Origin: Clostridium gelidum
GTDB lineage: Bacteria > Bacillota > Clostridia > Clostridiales > Clostridiaceae
Assembly: GCF_019977655.1 (NCBI RefSeq)
Contig: NZ_AP024849.1
Span: 3,319,001-3,383,000, forward strand
Length of the DNA stretch: 64,000 nucleotides
Direction of reading: 5' to 3'
Positions 44,495 to 53,615 of the stretch are shown here, piece by piece. Numbering within the stretch: position 1 is the first letter of the stretch; each line of letters begins with the position of its first letter. The position numbers were made by a program, and so were the translations under genes. A model generated the notes under the pieces. That model did no database searches and was not told where the DNA came from. It saw nothing but the letters and a program-made list of their open reading frames with translations.

Positions 44495-46117
44495 TTAATT
44501 TATTTTAGTAACGAGTAATTTATTCCACATTTCATCTTCTTGTTTATGCCTAAAATAGAATTTAGTATTTTTCTGCATCTCCTCTACACATAAGTATACA
44601 TCCAAATAATGAAATCCTTTAGTAACATCAATACTATATGATCCTCTATATTTAGAATTATCATAATCATTAACTATTTTAATTACGCTATCTTCTAAAC
44701 TAAAATCTTTTGCAATACTATTATCTATATACGCATCATAATTTAATTTTATATATTCACTCAACTCATTCAATCTATTTTTTATTTCTGAAACATTATA
44801 AAATGTTTCAGATGCATATATACCATTGGGAATAAGTGATTTATCTTTAATATCATTAATATTATTTATATATTTAACCATATCTAATTTCATCCCATCA
44901 AATCTTTGATATGAAAAAGAATCTAATTTCAACCAATCTGTAAAGTAAACTAATTCTTCACCTATATATTGATTATATTGATAACTATACATCTCACTGC
45001 ATAATTCCGTGTTAGGTCCACAAAACAAAGCATAATTATACGTTCCTTTAATAAGACTACTCTCATATTTAATTCCTTCATAGCCTAACATTCTTATATA
45101 TTCTGCTAATATTTGAGTTGCAATATATTCTATTTCTTTATCTTTCTCTGATATTGGTTTACTTATCTCGTTTGCGAAACTATTTATAAATTCCTCTATC
45201 CAATTCAAATCATGATTATACTTTTTACTAAATATACTCCTATAAGTAAATTTCGGACTAACTGATAAATCCAATATATTTATCTTTTTTCTAGGATGAA
45301 ATTCTCCAATGATACAATGTTGCCCTGATTCAAGCCTTATTTCCTGTATTGAAGTTTTAATATTATCAGCTAAATAAGTATAAGATATTCCTTTAGGACT
45401 CATTCGATTATTTATTGATAAAGCTGCTGGTGCTGGTGCAACTTCCCTATAAAAATCTATTTTATTAAACTGCTCTAACTCTATAATTTCATAAGGACGT
45501 GATCTATATAAGGTTGTTTCTAAATCTAAGTAACATTTCATGTGTTTAAAAATATTCTTAAGTTGATTTAAAAGTTTTTTCCTTGAAGATTGATTTTTAG
45601 AAACATCAAAATACCTATTATAGTATTTACATTTATATTTAAATATCTCCCAAGCTATATGTTCATTTGTACTTTCTTCTCCATATAAGTCATTTTTCAA
45701 TACAAAACACGCATCATAAACATCGCTTAAATAATCTATTTCACCTTGTCGTATTTCTCTCATTGACGGCCCACTTGATTCCATTAATGTCTCTAATAAT
45801 ATTTTAACAGTATCCGCATCGTATTTTTCAGAAAATATTTGCTCAGTCCAAAATAAAATTTCATGCAATGATCTTCCTGCATCATCTCCATCTTTCCCTA
45901 TATATTCATGTTCATCACAATCCCACATTGCGCCTGTTAAACCTTCTAAATGTTCATACGCTCTGTTGAATCCTTCACGAATAAAACTTCCTACATTATC
46001 AGTGCTACAAATATATACTTTAGTACTATTGCAAAAGGCACACTTTCCTTTTGTTTTATTAGATTTTATAAATTTAATTATATCCTTATTATTAAAGCAT
46101 TTTTCACAACAATTCAT
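44495..46117 (-). CDS. RES-domain protein with zinc-ribbon N-terminus
   Basis: 540 residues from ATG 46117 (GGGGTGAAATT upstream). Residues 1-40 carry CCEKC and CAFC, a probable four-Cys zinc site. Residues ~40-200 are helical (HEPN/RES-N-terminal type). The RES domain begins at TLYRSRP (conserved Arg), continues with ISYTYLADNIKTSIQEIRL (conserved Glu) and GYEGIKYESS (conserved Ser). RES toxins degrade NAD+. No small Xre-like antitoxin is adjacent, which argues for an infection-triggered effector. The N-terminal similarity is inferred by layout. Confidence 0.75.
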   Translation of the reverse strand: MNCCEKCFNNKDIIKFIKSNKTKGKCAFCNSTKVYICSTDNVGSFIREGFNRAYEHLEGLTGAMWDCDEHEYIGKDGDDAGRSLHEILFWTEQIFSEKYDADTVKILLETLMESSGPSMREIRQGEIDYLSDVYDACFVLKNDLYGEESTNEHIAWEIFKYKCKYYNRYFDVSKNQSSRKKLLNQLKNIFKHMKCYLDLETTLYRSRPYEIIELEQFNKIDFYREVAPAPAALSINNRMSPKGISYTYLADNIKTSIQEIRLESGQHCIIGEFHPRKKINILDLSVSPKFTYRSIFSKKYNHDLNWIEEFINSFANEISKPISEKDKEIEYIATQILAEYIRMLGYEGIKYESSLIKGTYNYALFCGPNTELCSEMYSYQYNQYIGEELVYFTDWLKLDSFSYQRFDGMKLDMVKYINNINDIKDKSLIPNGIYASETFYNVSEIKNRLNELSEYIKLNYDAYIDNSIAKDFSLEDSVIKIVNDYDNSKYRGSYSIDVTKGFHYLDVYLCVEEMQKNTKFYFRHKQEDEMWNKLLVTKIN

Positions 46118-46198
46118 AATTTCACCCCAATTACTTCTCAATTAACAAAATATAAACTTAAGCTTATCTATTAATTTAATACTTATCTAAAATATTTC

Positions 46199-46546
46199 TT
46201 ACAGTTGATCATATTTCTTATTGTTACCCTTTGCCTTTTCAATTGGGTATTTTTGAGCATTCTTATCTAACTTTTTATTAAGTGCTTCTTGTAAATCAAT
46301 ATTATTTTTCTGAGCAAACCTTAAAACAAAGAAAAGAACATCTGCTAATTCCTCTTCAACTGCAGGTCTCATTTTTTCAAAATCTTCATCCATCTGTTTT
46401 TCAGTTTTAAATCTAAAAATATCTAATAATTCATTGGCCTCAGTTGAAATACCTATAGCTAAATCTTTAGGATTATGAAATTCATCCCATTCTCTTTCTT
46501 CGCAAAACATTTTAACTTTATTTTGTAAAAGTTTTATATTATCCAT
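46199..46546 (-). CDS. MazG-like nucleotide pyrophosphohydrolase
   Basis: 115 residues. The EANELLD and EEELADVLFF helices with paired acidic residues are the MazG-like metal site. These enzymes hydrolyse NTPs or dNTPs to monophosphates. GGGAGAAAAGA precedes the start. Next to HNH and RES genes it may act in defence by draining dNTPs, or in nucleotide hygiene. Confidence 0.85.
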   Translation of the reverse strand: MDNIKLLQNKVKMFCEEREWDEFHNPKDLAIGISTEANELLDIFRFKTEKQMDEDFEKMRPAVEEELADVLFFVLRFAQKNNIDLQEALNKKLDKNAQKYPIEKAKGNNKKYDQL

Positions 46547-46557
46547 TCTTTTCTCCC

Positions 46558-47535
46558 TTATTTTCTTAAAAATTTATCATTATGAGCAGTAAAATATTTT
46601 TCTGTATTTTCATTCCAATAAGAACATTTACTATTTTCAAAACTGCTTATACAATTATCAATATCTTTTGTAAATACTTTTTCCTCATTACGCATAATAA
46701 TACCTTGCTCTACAAGTAAATAGCCATGTTCATATAAATCATCACATCCCAATTTACACATTGGCATAACAATGTTTTTAACATCTAATCTTTCCTCCAA
46801 AGTACATTTAGACCTTTGTTTTATGTGAGCTGTAACTAACAATTCTATTGGTAATTCTTTACCACATATTCCACATTTGCAAATTTTCTTACCTTTAAAT
46901 AGATATTTTCTTAAAAATGACTGCTCTTTTCTACTTGTTCCTGTACTTTTATTATCAAGACTTTCTTTGCTGATTAGCTTTTCTATTTCAGATTTATATT
47001 CATCATAGTTAATTGCTTCTCCATAAACATCACTATCTATCTCAAAGTATTCCATTAGTTTTTGACTTTTCTCTTGGTTCAGCACACCAAATCCTTGAAT
47101 TATATTTTTTGACTTATATCCGACCACTTTATTAAATTCCTCATAAGAAATATCAATTCTAGCAAGTTCATCTATAAAATAAATATATTCCCATGTCTGT
47201 CCCTTATTATTTGTCCCCCATAGATAACCAGCTAATTGCTTGTTATGAACTTTATATGTTGTGACCGCTGAGGCAAAAATTTTCTTATCAGCTGAGAATA
47301 GTGTAACATCACCTTGTTTTATTTTGTTCCATTTGTTTACGTTAACTTGCTTTTCCCCTGGAGTCACTCCCCATATATAAATCTTTTCATCTGGATAAAT
47401 TGATTTTAGCTTTTGAATATCATTCTTATCTAAATACTTTTTTAATTTTCCTAATTCTACATAACTATTTATTGTTTCTTCAAAATGGGTTTTCGCATCT
47501 TTATTTCCTGTCGGTTGTAAAATTACACTATTCAT
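46558..47535 (-). CDS. HNH endonuclease with EVE-like N-terminal domain
   Basis: 325 residues. Residues ~45-150 (IYIWGVTPGEKQVNVNKWNKIKQGD, LAGYLWGTNNKGQTWEYIYF) resemble EVE/PUA-like domains that read modified bases. The C-terminal HNH has CGICGKEL, AHIKQRSKC and NIVMPMCKLGCDDLYEHGY. Such fusions are typical of modification-dependent (type IV) restriction enzymes. The EVE call rests on pattern only. Confidence 0.7.
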   Translation of the reverse strand: MNSVILQPTGNKDAKTHFEETINSYVELGKLKKYLDKNDIQKLKSIYPDEKIYIWGVTPGEKQVNVNKWNKIKQGDVTLFSADKKIFASAVTTYKVHNKQLAGYLWGTNNKGQTWEYIYFIDELARIDISYEEFNKVVGYKSKNIIQGFGVLNQEKSQKLMEYFEIDSDVYGEAINYDEYKSEIEKLISKESLDNKSTGTSRKEQSFLRKYLFKGKKICKCGICGKELPIELLVTAHIKQRSKCTLEERLDVKNIVMPMCKLGCDDLYEHGYLLVEQGIIMRNEEKVFTKDIDNCISSFENSKCSYWNENTEKYFTAHNDKFLRK

Positions 47536-47630
47536 TGTTACTCTCCTTTAAGTCATTTTTACTAAAGTGCATCTTATGTTAATTTAATTATTCTCCATAT
47601 CTATGATAACTGTACAAGATTCCAAAAGAT

Positions 47631-48632
47631 TTATTTTTGATAATAAGTTAGTAATTTTTCTTTTGCCAAATTTATATTGCATTTATTAAGTCTATTAATT
47701 CTCTCATCATAGAGTCTTTCAATTAATGGCTTTATCTCTTCATACTTTCCATGATGAAGCTTTTTATGACAACATACACATAAAGAGACAACGTTAGCTT
47801 CAATATCAATACTGCAATCAAATTTTTCTTGATATTCCATTGGAATTAGATGATGTGCTTCTACATAGTTTTGGGATGTAAACTTAGAAATAAAATGCTT
47901 ATGATCTTTATCAACTTCACATTGATATTTCACATCAACAATTGCTGTCTTTGATATCCTTGGATTCCTTCTGTAATAACTAGCATCACTTCCATTTGAT
48001 TTCTTTGGCTTTTCCTTTGGTTCATCAGTTACTGTTATTGAGTCAGGTACCTCCTCCAATTCTACTTCGTTTTGAAACTTCATCTCTTTATCAATAAGTA
48101 ATTCATTCAAAAGACTATCTAATTTATCATCAATATTTACTAGAAAAACTGGAGTATTATTTTTAATTTCCATAATGTTTTTTTTATTACTTTCAATTGT
48201 TATATCACTTAAGTACTTTTTATTTATTTTAAGAAATGTTTTAACATCAACAAATAAATTATTCTTATCTTCAGCGGTTCCAACTTTATAAGAATAATAA
48301 CTTGGAATGTAATTAATCAAATCACTATTTTGTTTTACTTCTCCTTTATCGTAGACATTTAACATTTTACCAACATATAATTCTTTTTCACCTTTCTTAT
48401 CCGCTAAAAAAAATGCATAGGTATTAATACCATCATTTATTTGTTGTTTAATCCTGTTTCTATTTTTTTCAGCTAGTCCACTTATTTTCTTGTCCGAGTC
48501 TTGCCCCCAAATAAGTCTATTATTTAATTCGCATAAATTTCTATGTTCTGTAATTGTATCTGTTTTCTTCTCATTTACCATTATTGAAGTTATATTAGGA
48601 AACTTAAGTACTAAATGCAATATATTCTTCAT
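47631..48632 (-). CDS. HNH endonuclease
   Basis: 333 residues. The C-terminal HNH motif is clear: CEVDKDHKHF, EAHHLIPMEY, and NVVSLCVCCHKKLHHGK. The N-terminal ~170 residues (NRLIWGQDSDKKISG, TYAFFLADKKGEKELYVGKML) may be a recognition domain similar in style to the neighbouring HNH protein. A Pro/Ser/Lys linker (~200-225) joins them. Likely a restriction-type nuclease of the prophage cargo. Confidence 0.75.
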   Translation of the reverse strand: MKNILHLVLKFPNITSIMVNEKKTDTITEHRNLCELNNRLIWGQDSDKKISGLAEKNRNRIKQQINDGINTYAFFLADKKGEKELYVGKMLNVYDKGEVKQNSDLINYIPSYYSYKVGTAEDKNNLFVDVKTFLKINKKYLSDITIESNKKNIMEIKNNTPVFLVNIDDKLDSLLNELLIDKEMKFQNEVELEEVPDSITVTDEPKEKPKKSNGSDASYYRRNPRISKTAIVDVKYQCEVDKDHKHFISKFTSQNYVEAHHLIPMEYQEKFDCSIDIEANVVSLCVCCHKKLHHGKYEEIKPLIERLYDERINRLNKCNINLAKEKLLTYYQK

Positions 48633-48801
48633 ATTTCTTCTCTCCCTCTCAATATTTTCAATTTAATAGTTAATTATATCATATTATTACAATAATTTAT
48701 AATTTATATTTTGCATAATATAACTACAAATTATATTCTGCCAATTCAAATAAACATAAATTTTTACAAACATACATTCGTATTTTATTCTAAATTTATG
48801 C

Positions 48802-48807
48802 TATAAT
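48802..48807 (+). promoter_or_regulatory. Integrase promoter (extended -10)
   Basis: TATGCTATAAT forms an extended -10 about 45 bp before the integrase start; the -35 is weak. The same sequence occurs before the decayed integrase copy at 56111. Confidence 0.55.
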
Positions 48808-48855
48808 ATTACCAATAAATATAGGTAAAAGTATTATATTCTTAGGAGTGATTAT

Positions 48856-50511
48856 ATGAAAGTTGCTATTTACTCAAGAAAATCTAAACTCACAGGCAAA
48901 GGTGATAGCATTGGAAATCAAATTCAAATGTGTAAAGACTACATAGAAAATCTAAATAAAAATAAAGAAATTGAATACGCTATTTATGAAGATGAAGGTT
49001 TCAGTGGTAAAAATACTAATAGACCTGAATTTCAAAAATTATTAAATGATATAAAAAAAGAAAAGTTTGATATATTAATATGCTATAGGTTGGATCGTAT
49101 ATCTCGTAACGTAGCTGATTTCTCCAATACTCTTGATGAATTACAATCCTATGGAGTTGACTTTGTAAGTATTAGAGAGCAATTTGACACAACTAGTCCA
49201 ATGGGAAGAGCAATGATATATATAGCTAGTGTATTTGCTCAATTAGAGCGTGAAACAATTGCAGAACGTGTTAGAGATAATATGATAGAGCTTGCAAAGA
49301 ATGGTCAATGGTTAGGAGGTCCTCCTCCACTTGGATATTCTAGAAAAAGAGAATCTTGTTTTGATGATAATGGAAATGAAAAAGCTATCTCATTTTTAGT
49401 TCAAGAACCTGACGAAATAAATTTAGTAAAAATAATTTTTGAAACATACTTAAAGCAAGGATCTATACATCAAACTGAAAAATATCTAATGAAAAATAAT
49501 ATAGTACCCTCGTCTGGAAAGTATTTTGCTTTAACCACTATACATAAGGTTTTGAAAAATCCTCTTTACGTTAAAAGTTCGGATGATGTTCTAAAATATC
49601 TTGCAGATGATGATATTAATGTTTATGGTACTCCTGATGGAATTCATGGAATTTTACAATATAACAGAACTTCCACAAGCATTAGAGATGGTAAGAAATC
49701 AAATCCTTACAAAGATAAATCTGAATGGATTGCGTCCGTAAGTAAAAGATGTATAGGCTTTATAGAACCTGATACATGGTTAGAAGTTCAAAAGCAACTT
49801 AAGACGAACAAATTCTTGGCTCCTAACAGTGGAAAAACTAATAATGCAATACTTACTGGCAAACTAGTATGCAGCTCTTGTGAAAGTACTATGGGTATAG
49901 TACAAGGGCATAGAGATAAAGATACTGGATTAAAGAAAATTTATTATAAATGCAACTTAAAAAGACGTAGCAGTGGAACACTTTGTAGTAGCAAAAACTT
50001 AATTGGAGAAAAATTAGAAGACTGTGTATTGGATAGTTTAATTGAAATGGCTAAAAATAAGAAAACTTTTCTTGATAGAATCCGCAAGGTACGAACTGAA
50101 AGTAATAAAGTTAAAGAAGATAAAATTAAAAAATCTAATATAGAAAAACAGATCTTAACTAAGACTAAACAATTAAATGGCCTAATTGAAAAATTAGCTA
50201 TAGCTGATGACCTAATGGATATTTTTATTAATAAAATAAGAACTCTAAAAATTGAGATTGCTGAATTAGAAAAAGATATAAAATCTATAAACACAAATAT
50301 AGAAAATAGTTCTACTGAAGATTATGATGTTAATTTTATAAGTGCTCTATTAGATAAATGTATAAACATCAAAAATGAACCTGTTGAAAATCAAAGAAGG
50401 ATTATTAATTACTTAATTGAAAAAATAGATTATAATAATGATACTGAAGTATTGACTATACACCCTATCGGCTCAGGTGAAAGTAAAAAAAAACTCTTCA
50501 GAGTTTCTTAA
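48856..50511 (+). CDS. int: Large serine integrase
   Basis: 551 residues. The N-terminal resolvase domain has catalytic Ser10 (YSRKS) and YRLDRISRNVADF plus IAERVRDNM. A recombinase domain follows, then a zinc ribbon (CSSCESTMG ... CNLKRRSSGTLCSS), and a C-terminal coiled coil (~410-490). It catalyses prophage integration and excision at attP/attB. It lies at the right end of the prophage, its stop overlapping the attachment junction region. Strong RBS TAGGAGTGATT. Confidence 0.95.
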   Translation: MKVAIYSRKSKLTGKGDSIGNQIQMCKDYIENLNKNKEIEYAIYEDEGFSGKNTNRPEFQKLLNDIKKEKFDILICYRLDRISRNVADFSNTLDELQSYGVDFVSIREQFDTTSPMGRAMIYIASVFAQLERETIAERVRDNMIELAKNGQWLGGPPPLGYSRKRESCFDDNGNEKAISFLVQEPDEINLVKIIFETYLKQGSIHQTEKYLMKNNIVPSSGKYFALTTIHKVLKNPLYVKSSDDVLKYLADDDINVYGTPDGIHGILQYNRTSTSIRDGKKSNPYKDKSEWIASVSKRCIGFIEPDTWLEVQKQLKTNKFLAPNSGKTNNAILTGKLVCSSCESTMGIVQGHRDKDTGLKKIYYKCNLKRRSSGTLCSSKNLIGEKLEDCVLDSLIEMAKNKKTFLDRIRKVRTESNKVKEDKIKKSNIEKQILTKTKQLNGLIEKLAIADDLMDIFINKIRTLKIEIAELEKDIKSINTNIENSSTEDYDVNFISALLDKCINIKNEPVENQRRIINYLIEKIDYNNDTEVLTIHPIGSGESKKKLFRVS

Positions 50512-51243
50512 AATGGGTTTATGATGATCCCCTTTTGTTGCACTTTCATACACGAACCAGTTGGTCCATTTACCAAAACCAAACCATTATTTAATGATAT
50601 TATTTTTCTAATAAGTTTTATCTGTTCCTGTGAAAAGCCCAAGTCCTCAAGTTTATAATCAAAATTATCGCAATATAATATTCTTATGACTAGTTTCTCA
50701 CCATATACTAAGGGGATAGATGATACTCTTAAATCGTACTTCAAGCCATTATATTCAACAATTATTTTGCCATCTTGAGGCCTTCTCTTCTCTGTTATAT
50801 CCATATTTGCTTTAAGTTTTATTTTTGATGCAAGACTTATATATTCACTTAAGTCTATTTTATGAACCAAAACTAAAGTTCCATTTATTCTATACCGTAC
50901 ATACACACAATTCTTTTGTGGCTCTAAGTGAATATCACTAGCCTTATCCTTTATTGCATTAAATATTAAAACATCTTCTAAGCTTTTGTCTTCCATTCCA
51001 AAAATTATGTTCTTTAAAGTTTCATAATTTTTTTCTTCTATTTCTTTTATAATTATATTTTTGTTATATATAAATCTTAAATATTCTAAAGCTTCTTCAT
51101 TTACCTCATATGTCAAAACTACAACTTCGTCTAGTTTTTCTTTTATTGGAATAACTTTATATTTTTCACATATTTCTTTCTTTAGATTCTTTGCAGTTTT
51201 TAAATCAACATCTTTAATTTCATATTCTCTAATTTCAATCCCA
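50511..51243 (-). pseudogene. 5' part of a GspE/PilB/ComGA-type ATPase gene cut by the prophage
   Basis: The reading frame starts near 51243 (AAGGTGGG, but only ATT/TTG available as start). It covers the N-terminal domain and the secretion ATPase core up to the Walker A loop (ASDIHLEP, RRPQDGKI, RVSSIPLVYGEKLVIRIL, GLVLVNGPTGS). Normally GKST follows. Instead the frame continues into CMKVQQKG and stops, inside prophage DNA. The 3' half should lie beyond the left prophage end outside this window. The full protein would power type IV pilus, type II secretion or competence pseudopilus assembly. Confidence 0.85.
50540..50580. other. Prophage attachment junction (attL/attR)
   Basis: The change from ATPase coding sequence to phage DNA falls around 50550-50568. 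The quasi-palindrome GAACCAGTTGGTCC (50554-50567) encodes the GPTGS of the Walker A loop. Serine integrases use such short dyad-like sites. The exact 2-bp core cannot be fixed without the other end. Confidence 0.65.
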
Positions 51244-51533
51244 CCTTATCGTGTTCTAAATTTTTAAATATCCTTTAACTTAATATGACTAAATTCTAGA
51301 CTTAAATCATAATTACTATTCACATTTTTTAAATATTTTCTTTTAATTGAAAATTAGAGTGCGCTATATATTATCGTTGCCATTCATTTTACATAGTGGC
51401 AGTAAGTACACAGCCATCCATATTTTATATGGTTATGTATTGTAATTAATTATTTTTTATGATTAAATTAATTATCAATCAATAGTCTTTATAACATTTT
51501 TTATATAGATTTTACATATTAGGAGGACTTATT
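51244..51533. other. 290-bp intergenic region
   Basis: AT-rich, no reading frame of note. It should hold the divergent promoters of the interrupted ATPase gene and of the HsmA-like gene. Confidence 0.5.
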
Positions 51534-51902
51534 ATGTTAAGATATGCAATTATATCTATTACGTCATCACTTTTATTTTATACGATTGGTGTATGGAGTG
51601 GAAAAAAGCAAGGTGAATTAAAAAATTGGCATCTATTTGTATTTTACTTAGGATTAGCATTTGATATTTTAGGAACGGTATTTATGAGTAAACTTACTAA
51701 AGGTGGTTTTCAATTTAATTTTCATGGTCTAATAGGTTTATTATCAATAATTCTAATGCTTTTAAATGTAGTTTTTGCAACTATAATTTTAATTAGGAAT
51801 GATAAAAAACTTAAATCTATTTTTCATAAATTTAGTATTACTGTATGGTTTATTTGGTTAATATCTTTTATTTCAGGTGCATTTTTGAGTATGTCACACT
51901 AA
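51534..51902 (+). CDS. HsmA-like (TIGR03987-type) membrane protein, copy 1
   Basis: 122 residues with four hydrophobic segments. Signature pieces are FYTIGVWSGKKQGELKNWHLFVFYLGLAFD and GGFQFNFHGLIGLLSIILML, with conserved His in NWHL, FHGL and IFHKFSI that could ligate haem. HsmA of Clostridioides difficile is a haem-sensing membrane protein in oxidative-stress defence. The strong AGGAGG site fixes the start. A very similar paralogue is at 58002-58370. The name is from memory of the family and unverified. Confidence 0.65.
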   Translation: MLRYAIISITSSLLFYTIGVWSGKKQGELKNWHLFVFYLGLAFDILGTVFMSKLTKGGFQFNFHGLIGLLSIILMLLNVVFATIILIRNDKKLKSIFHKFSITVWFIWLISFISGAFLSMSH

Positions 51903-52291
51903 AATATAATACTTCATCTCCTCATGGATTAGCAGGATTATTAATATAACTATAATCACTCAACCTTTAGGTAATATATGGGATATGTAAAAATACATAA
52001 AAAAACAAATTCATTTTTATTAATTCAGCTTTATCTGAATTTGAAAAATGCCTTGTTTTGACACATGAAATTGGACATGTTGTTTTGCATCCAAAATCCT
52101 CATGCTTTTTTATAAATGAAAAATAATTATATAAGTAACATTAAGTCTGAATATGAAGCTAATAGTTTTGTTGCGGAATTTCTAATTGATGACGTAGCCA
52201 TAGATAATGTGTTTTTTAATGTGTTTTCGTTTGGGCAGTTGGCTAGTAGTTATTATGTTCCGGTGTAGATTATGAAATTTAATAATAATTG
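51903..52291 (+). pseudogene. Decayed immA/irrE copy
   Basis: The stretch from 51903 matches the prophage immA gene from its NTSSP region to the C-terminus. It keeps THEIGHVVLHP and SEYEANSFVAEF but carries several stops and frameshifts, and lacks the N-terminus. It abuts the stop of the HsmA-like gene, marking a recombination junction. Confidence 0.85.
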
Positions 52292-52345
52292 ATGTTAACT
52301 TATTAATTTATCAAGTCACGGTTGTTTTATTAGGACTAAAAATAG

Positions 52346-52398
52346 AAAAAAGAATACTTAAAATTTCATTTGTTTATTTCAAGTATTCCTTTTATTTT
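52346..52398 (+). terminator. Terminator after the immA relic
   Basis: GAATACTT and AAGTATTC pair across a 21-base loop, followed by CTTTTATTTT. It also faces the converging decayed frame at 52480. Confidence 0.6.
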
Positions 52399-52479
52399 AT
52401 AATATACATTTATTTTTGCATTTAATTTAACAGTTATTTAAACTCTTTTCTAAAAACATCGAAACACTCATTAATTTAT

Positions 52480-52805
52480 TACAATTCTTCTATATACTCT
52501 TTTGTGATATTGGTGCTGTCTAATAAATAATATTTTATTTCCTGATTAACGATCCAAAAGTTATCGATTATTTTTTTAAATATCCTTTTAGGAAACTATT
52601 CCAGGTGCTATTATTGTTTGTCCTGTAGATCCAAGAAACAGAATGCTCCACCAATTAATTATGCCATTATATTATTCCTTATCAAGTATTTTATACTTTT
52701 CTATTTCATCCTTATCTCTATCATATAAATTTGTAGGAGAAATATATGCATAAATAAAATAATCTTCATTAGTATGCTTCTCAAATAAATGCCTTGTATT
52801 ACGTT
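52480..52805 (-). pseudogene. Decayed coding remnant downstream of the cyclase-like gene
   Basis: Three successive pieces in minus-strand frames look like broken protein: FEKHTNEDYFIYAYISPTNL, then NWWSILFLGSTGQTIIAPGI, then FWIVNQEIKYYLLDSTNITK. Stops and frame changes separate them. No family recognised. It may be the tail of a third gene of the cyclase/RES cassette or an older insert. Confidence 0.4.
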
Positions 52806-53558
52806 CTACTTTATTTTATATTTCGTAATCCCTTTATTATTTAATGACTTTTTTATACTTCTATTATAATATTTTTTTAGCCATTTATATTTTTTTATTA
52901 CATTCTTATCTGAACTATTATTAATAGTTTCTACGATTAATTTTCTTAGTACATCAAGTATTTTATAATAGTATTCAAGTTCATCAAGTTCTCCATACTG
53001 AAGTAGAAAATTAGTGTAATAATATCCATCCTTATCTTCATCTATAATTTTTAGCAGATATTCTAATTCTTGCTCTGGTGAATTTGCACTAATATGATGT
53101 TCTATTCCATATTTAATTAAATCTTCAGTAAATATTATTCTAGGATAAATTGCGTATTTTGATTCTAACTTATATGCTTTTAACATTGCAGGACCAAATA
53201 TTATATTTTGTTTATGATACAATTCTCCTAATGCAATCCCACCTCTTACTATTATACCTTCTACTGCAAGTTCTAATTGAATATGTATTATATCAATAAG
53301 AATATAATATACACAACTTTGCACGTCTGCTAGGTAAGAAATGACTATAGAATCAGAAAATACTGTTACTTCTCTTCCTATATCAGCTAAACTAATGGTC
53401 TCTTTGTAATTATCTGATTCTACATTTTTTATGTAATTCATAACCCTAAATATCTTTTTTTTATTTTTTTCCTCTTCTGTTGCTTTAATGTGCTCTTTAA
53501 ATCCAAGTATATCCATAAATACAACTATTCTTTTCTCATAATCTTTAGCATTTTCCAT
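52806..53558 (-). CDS. Class III nucleotidyl cyclase-like protein
   Basis: 250 residues. The layout follows class III cyclases: RIVVFMDILGFKEHI with metal-type Asp16, VTVFSDSIVISY with Asp69, then VRGGIALGELYHKQNIIFGPAMLKAYKLES, matching the R-x-G...G...V-N-x-A-A-R-L-E region. The usual Asn and Arg of the transition-state motif are replaced by Lys, so activity is uncertain. Downstream of and probably cotranscribed with a RES-domain gene. Pycsar systems pair such cyclases with NAD-consuming effectors; this pairing is inferred. Confidence 0.65.
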   Translation of the reverse strand: MENAKDYEKRIVVFMDILGFKEHIKATEEEKNKKKIFRVMNYIKNVESDNYKETISLADIGREVTVFSDSIVISYLADVQSCVYYILIDIIHIQLELAVEGIIVRGGIALGELYHKQNIIFGPAMLKAYKLESKYAIYPRIIFTEDLIKYGIEHHISANSPEQELEYLLKIIDEDKDGYYYTNFLLQYGELDELEYYYKILDVLRKLIVETINNSSDKNVIKKYKWLKKYYNRSIKKSLNNKGITKYKIK

Positions 53559-53615
53559 ATAGTTCTCCCCACATATAAAATTATCTCCATTTATATTATA
53601 TCGATTTTAATTATT

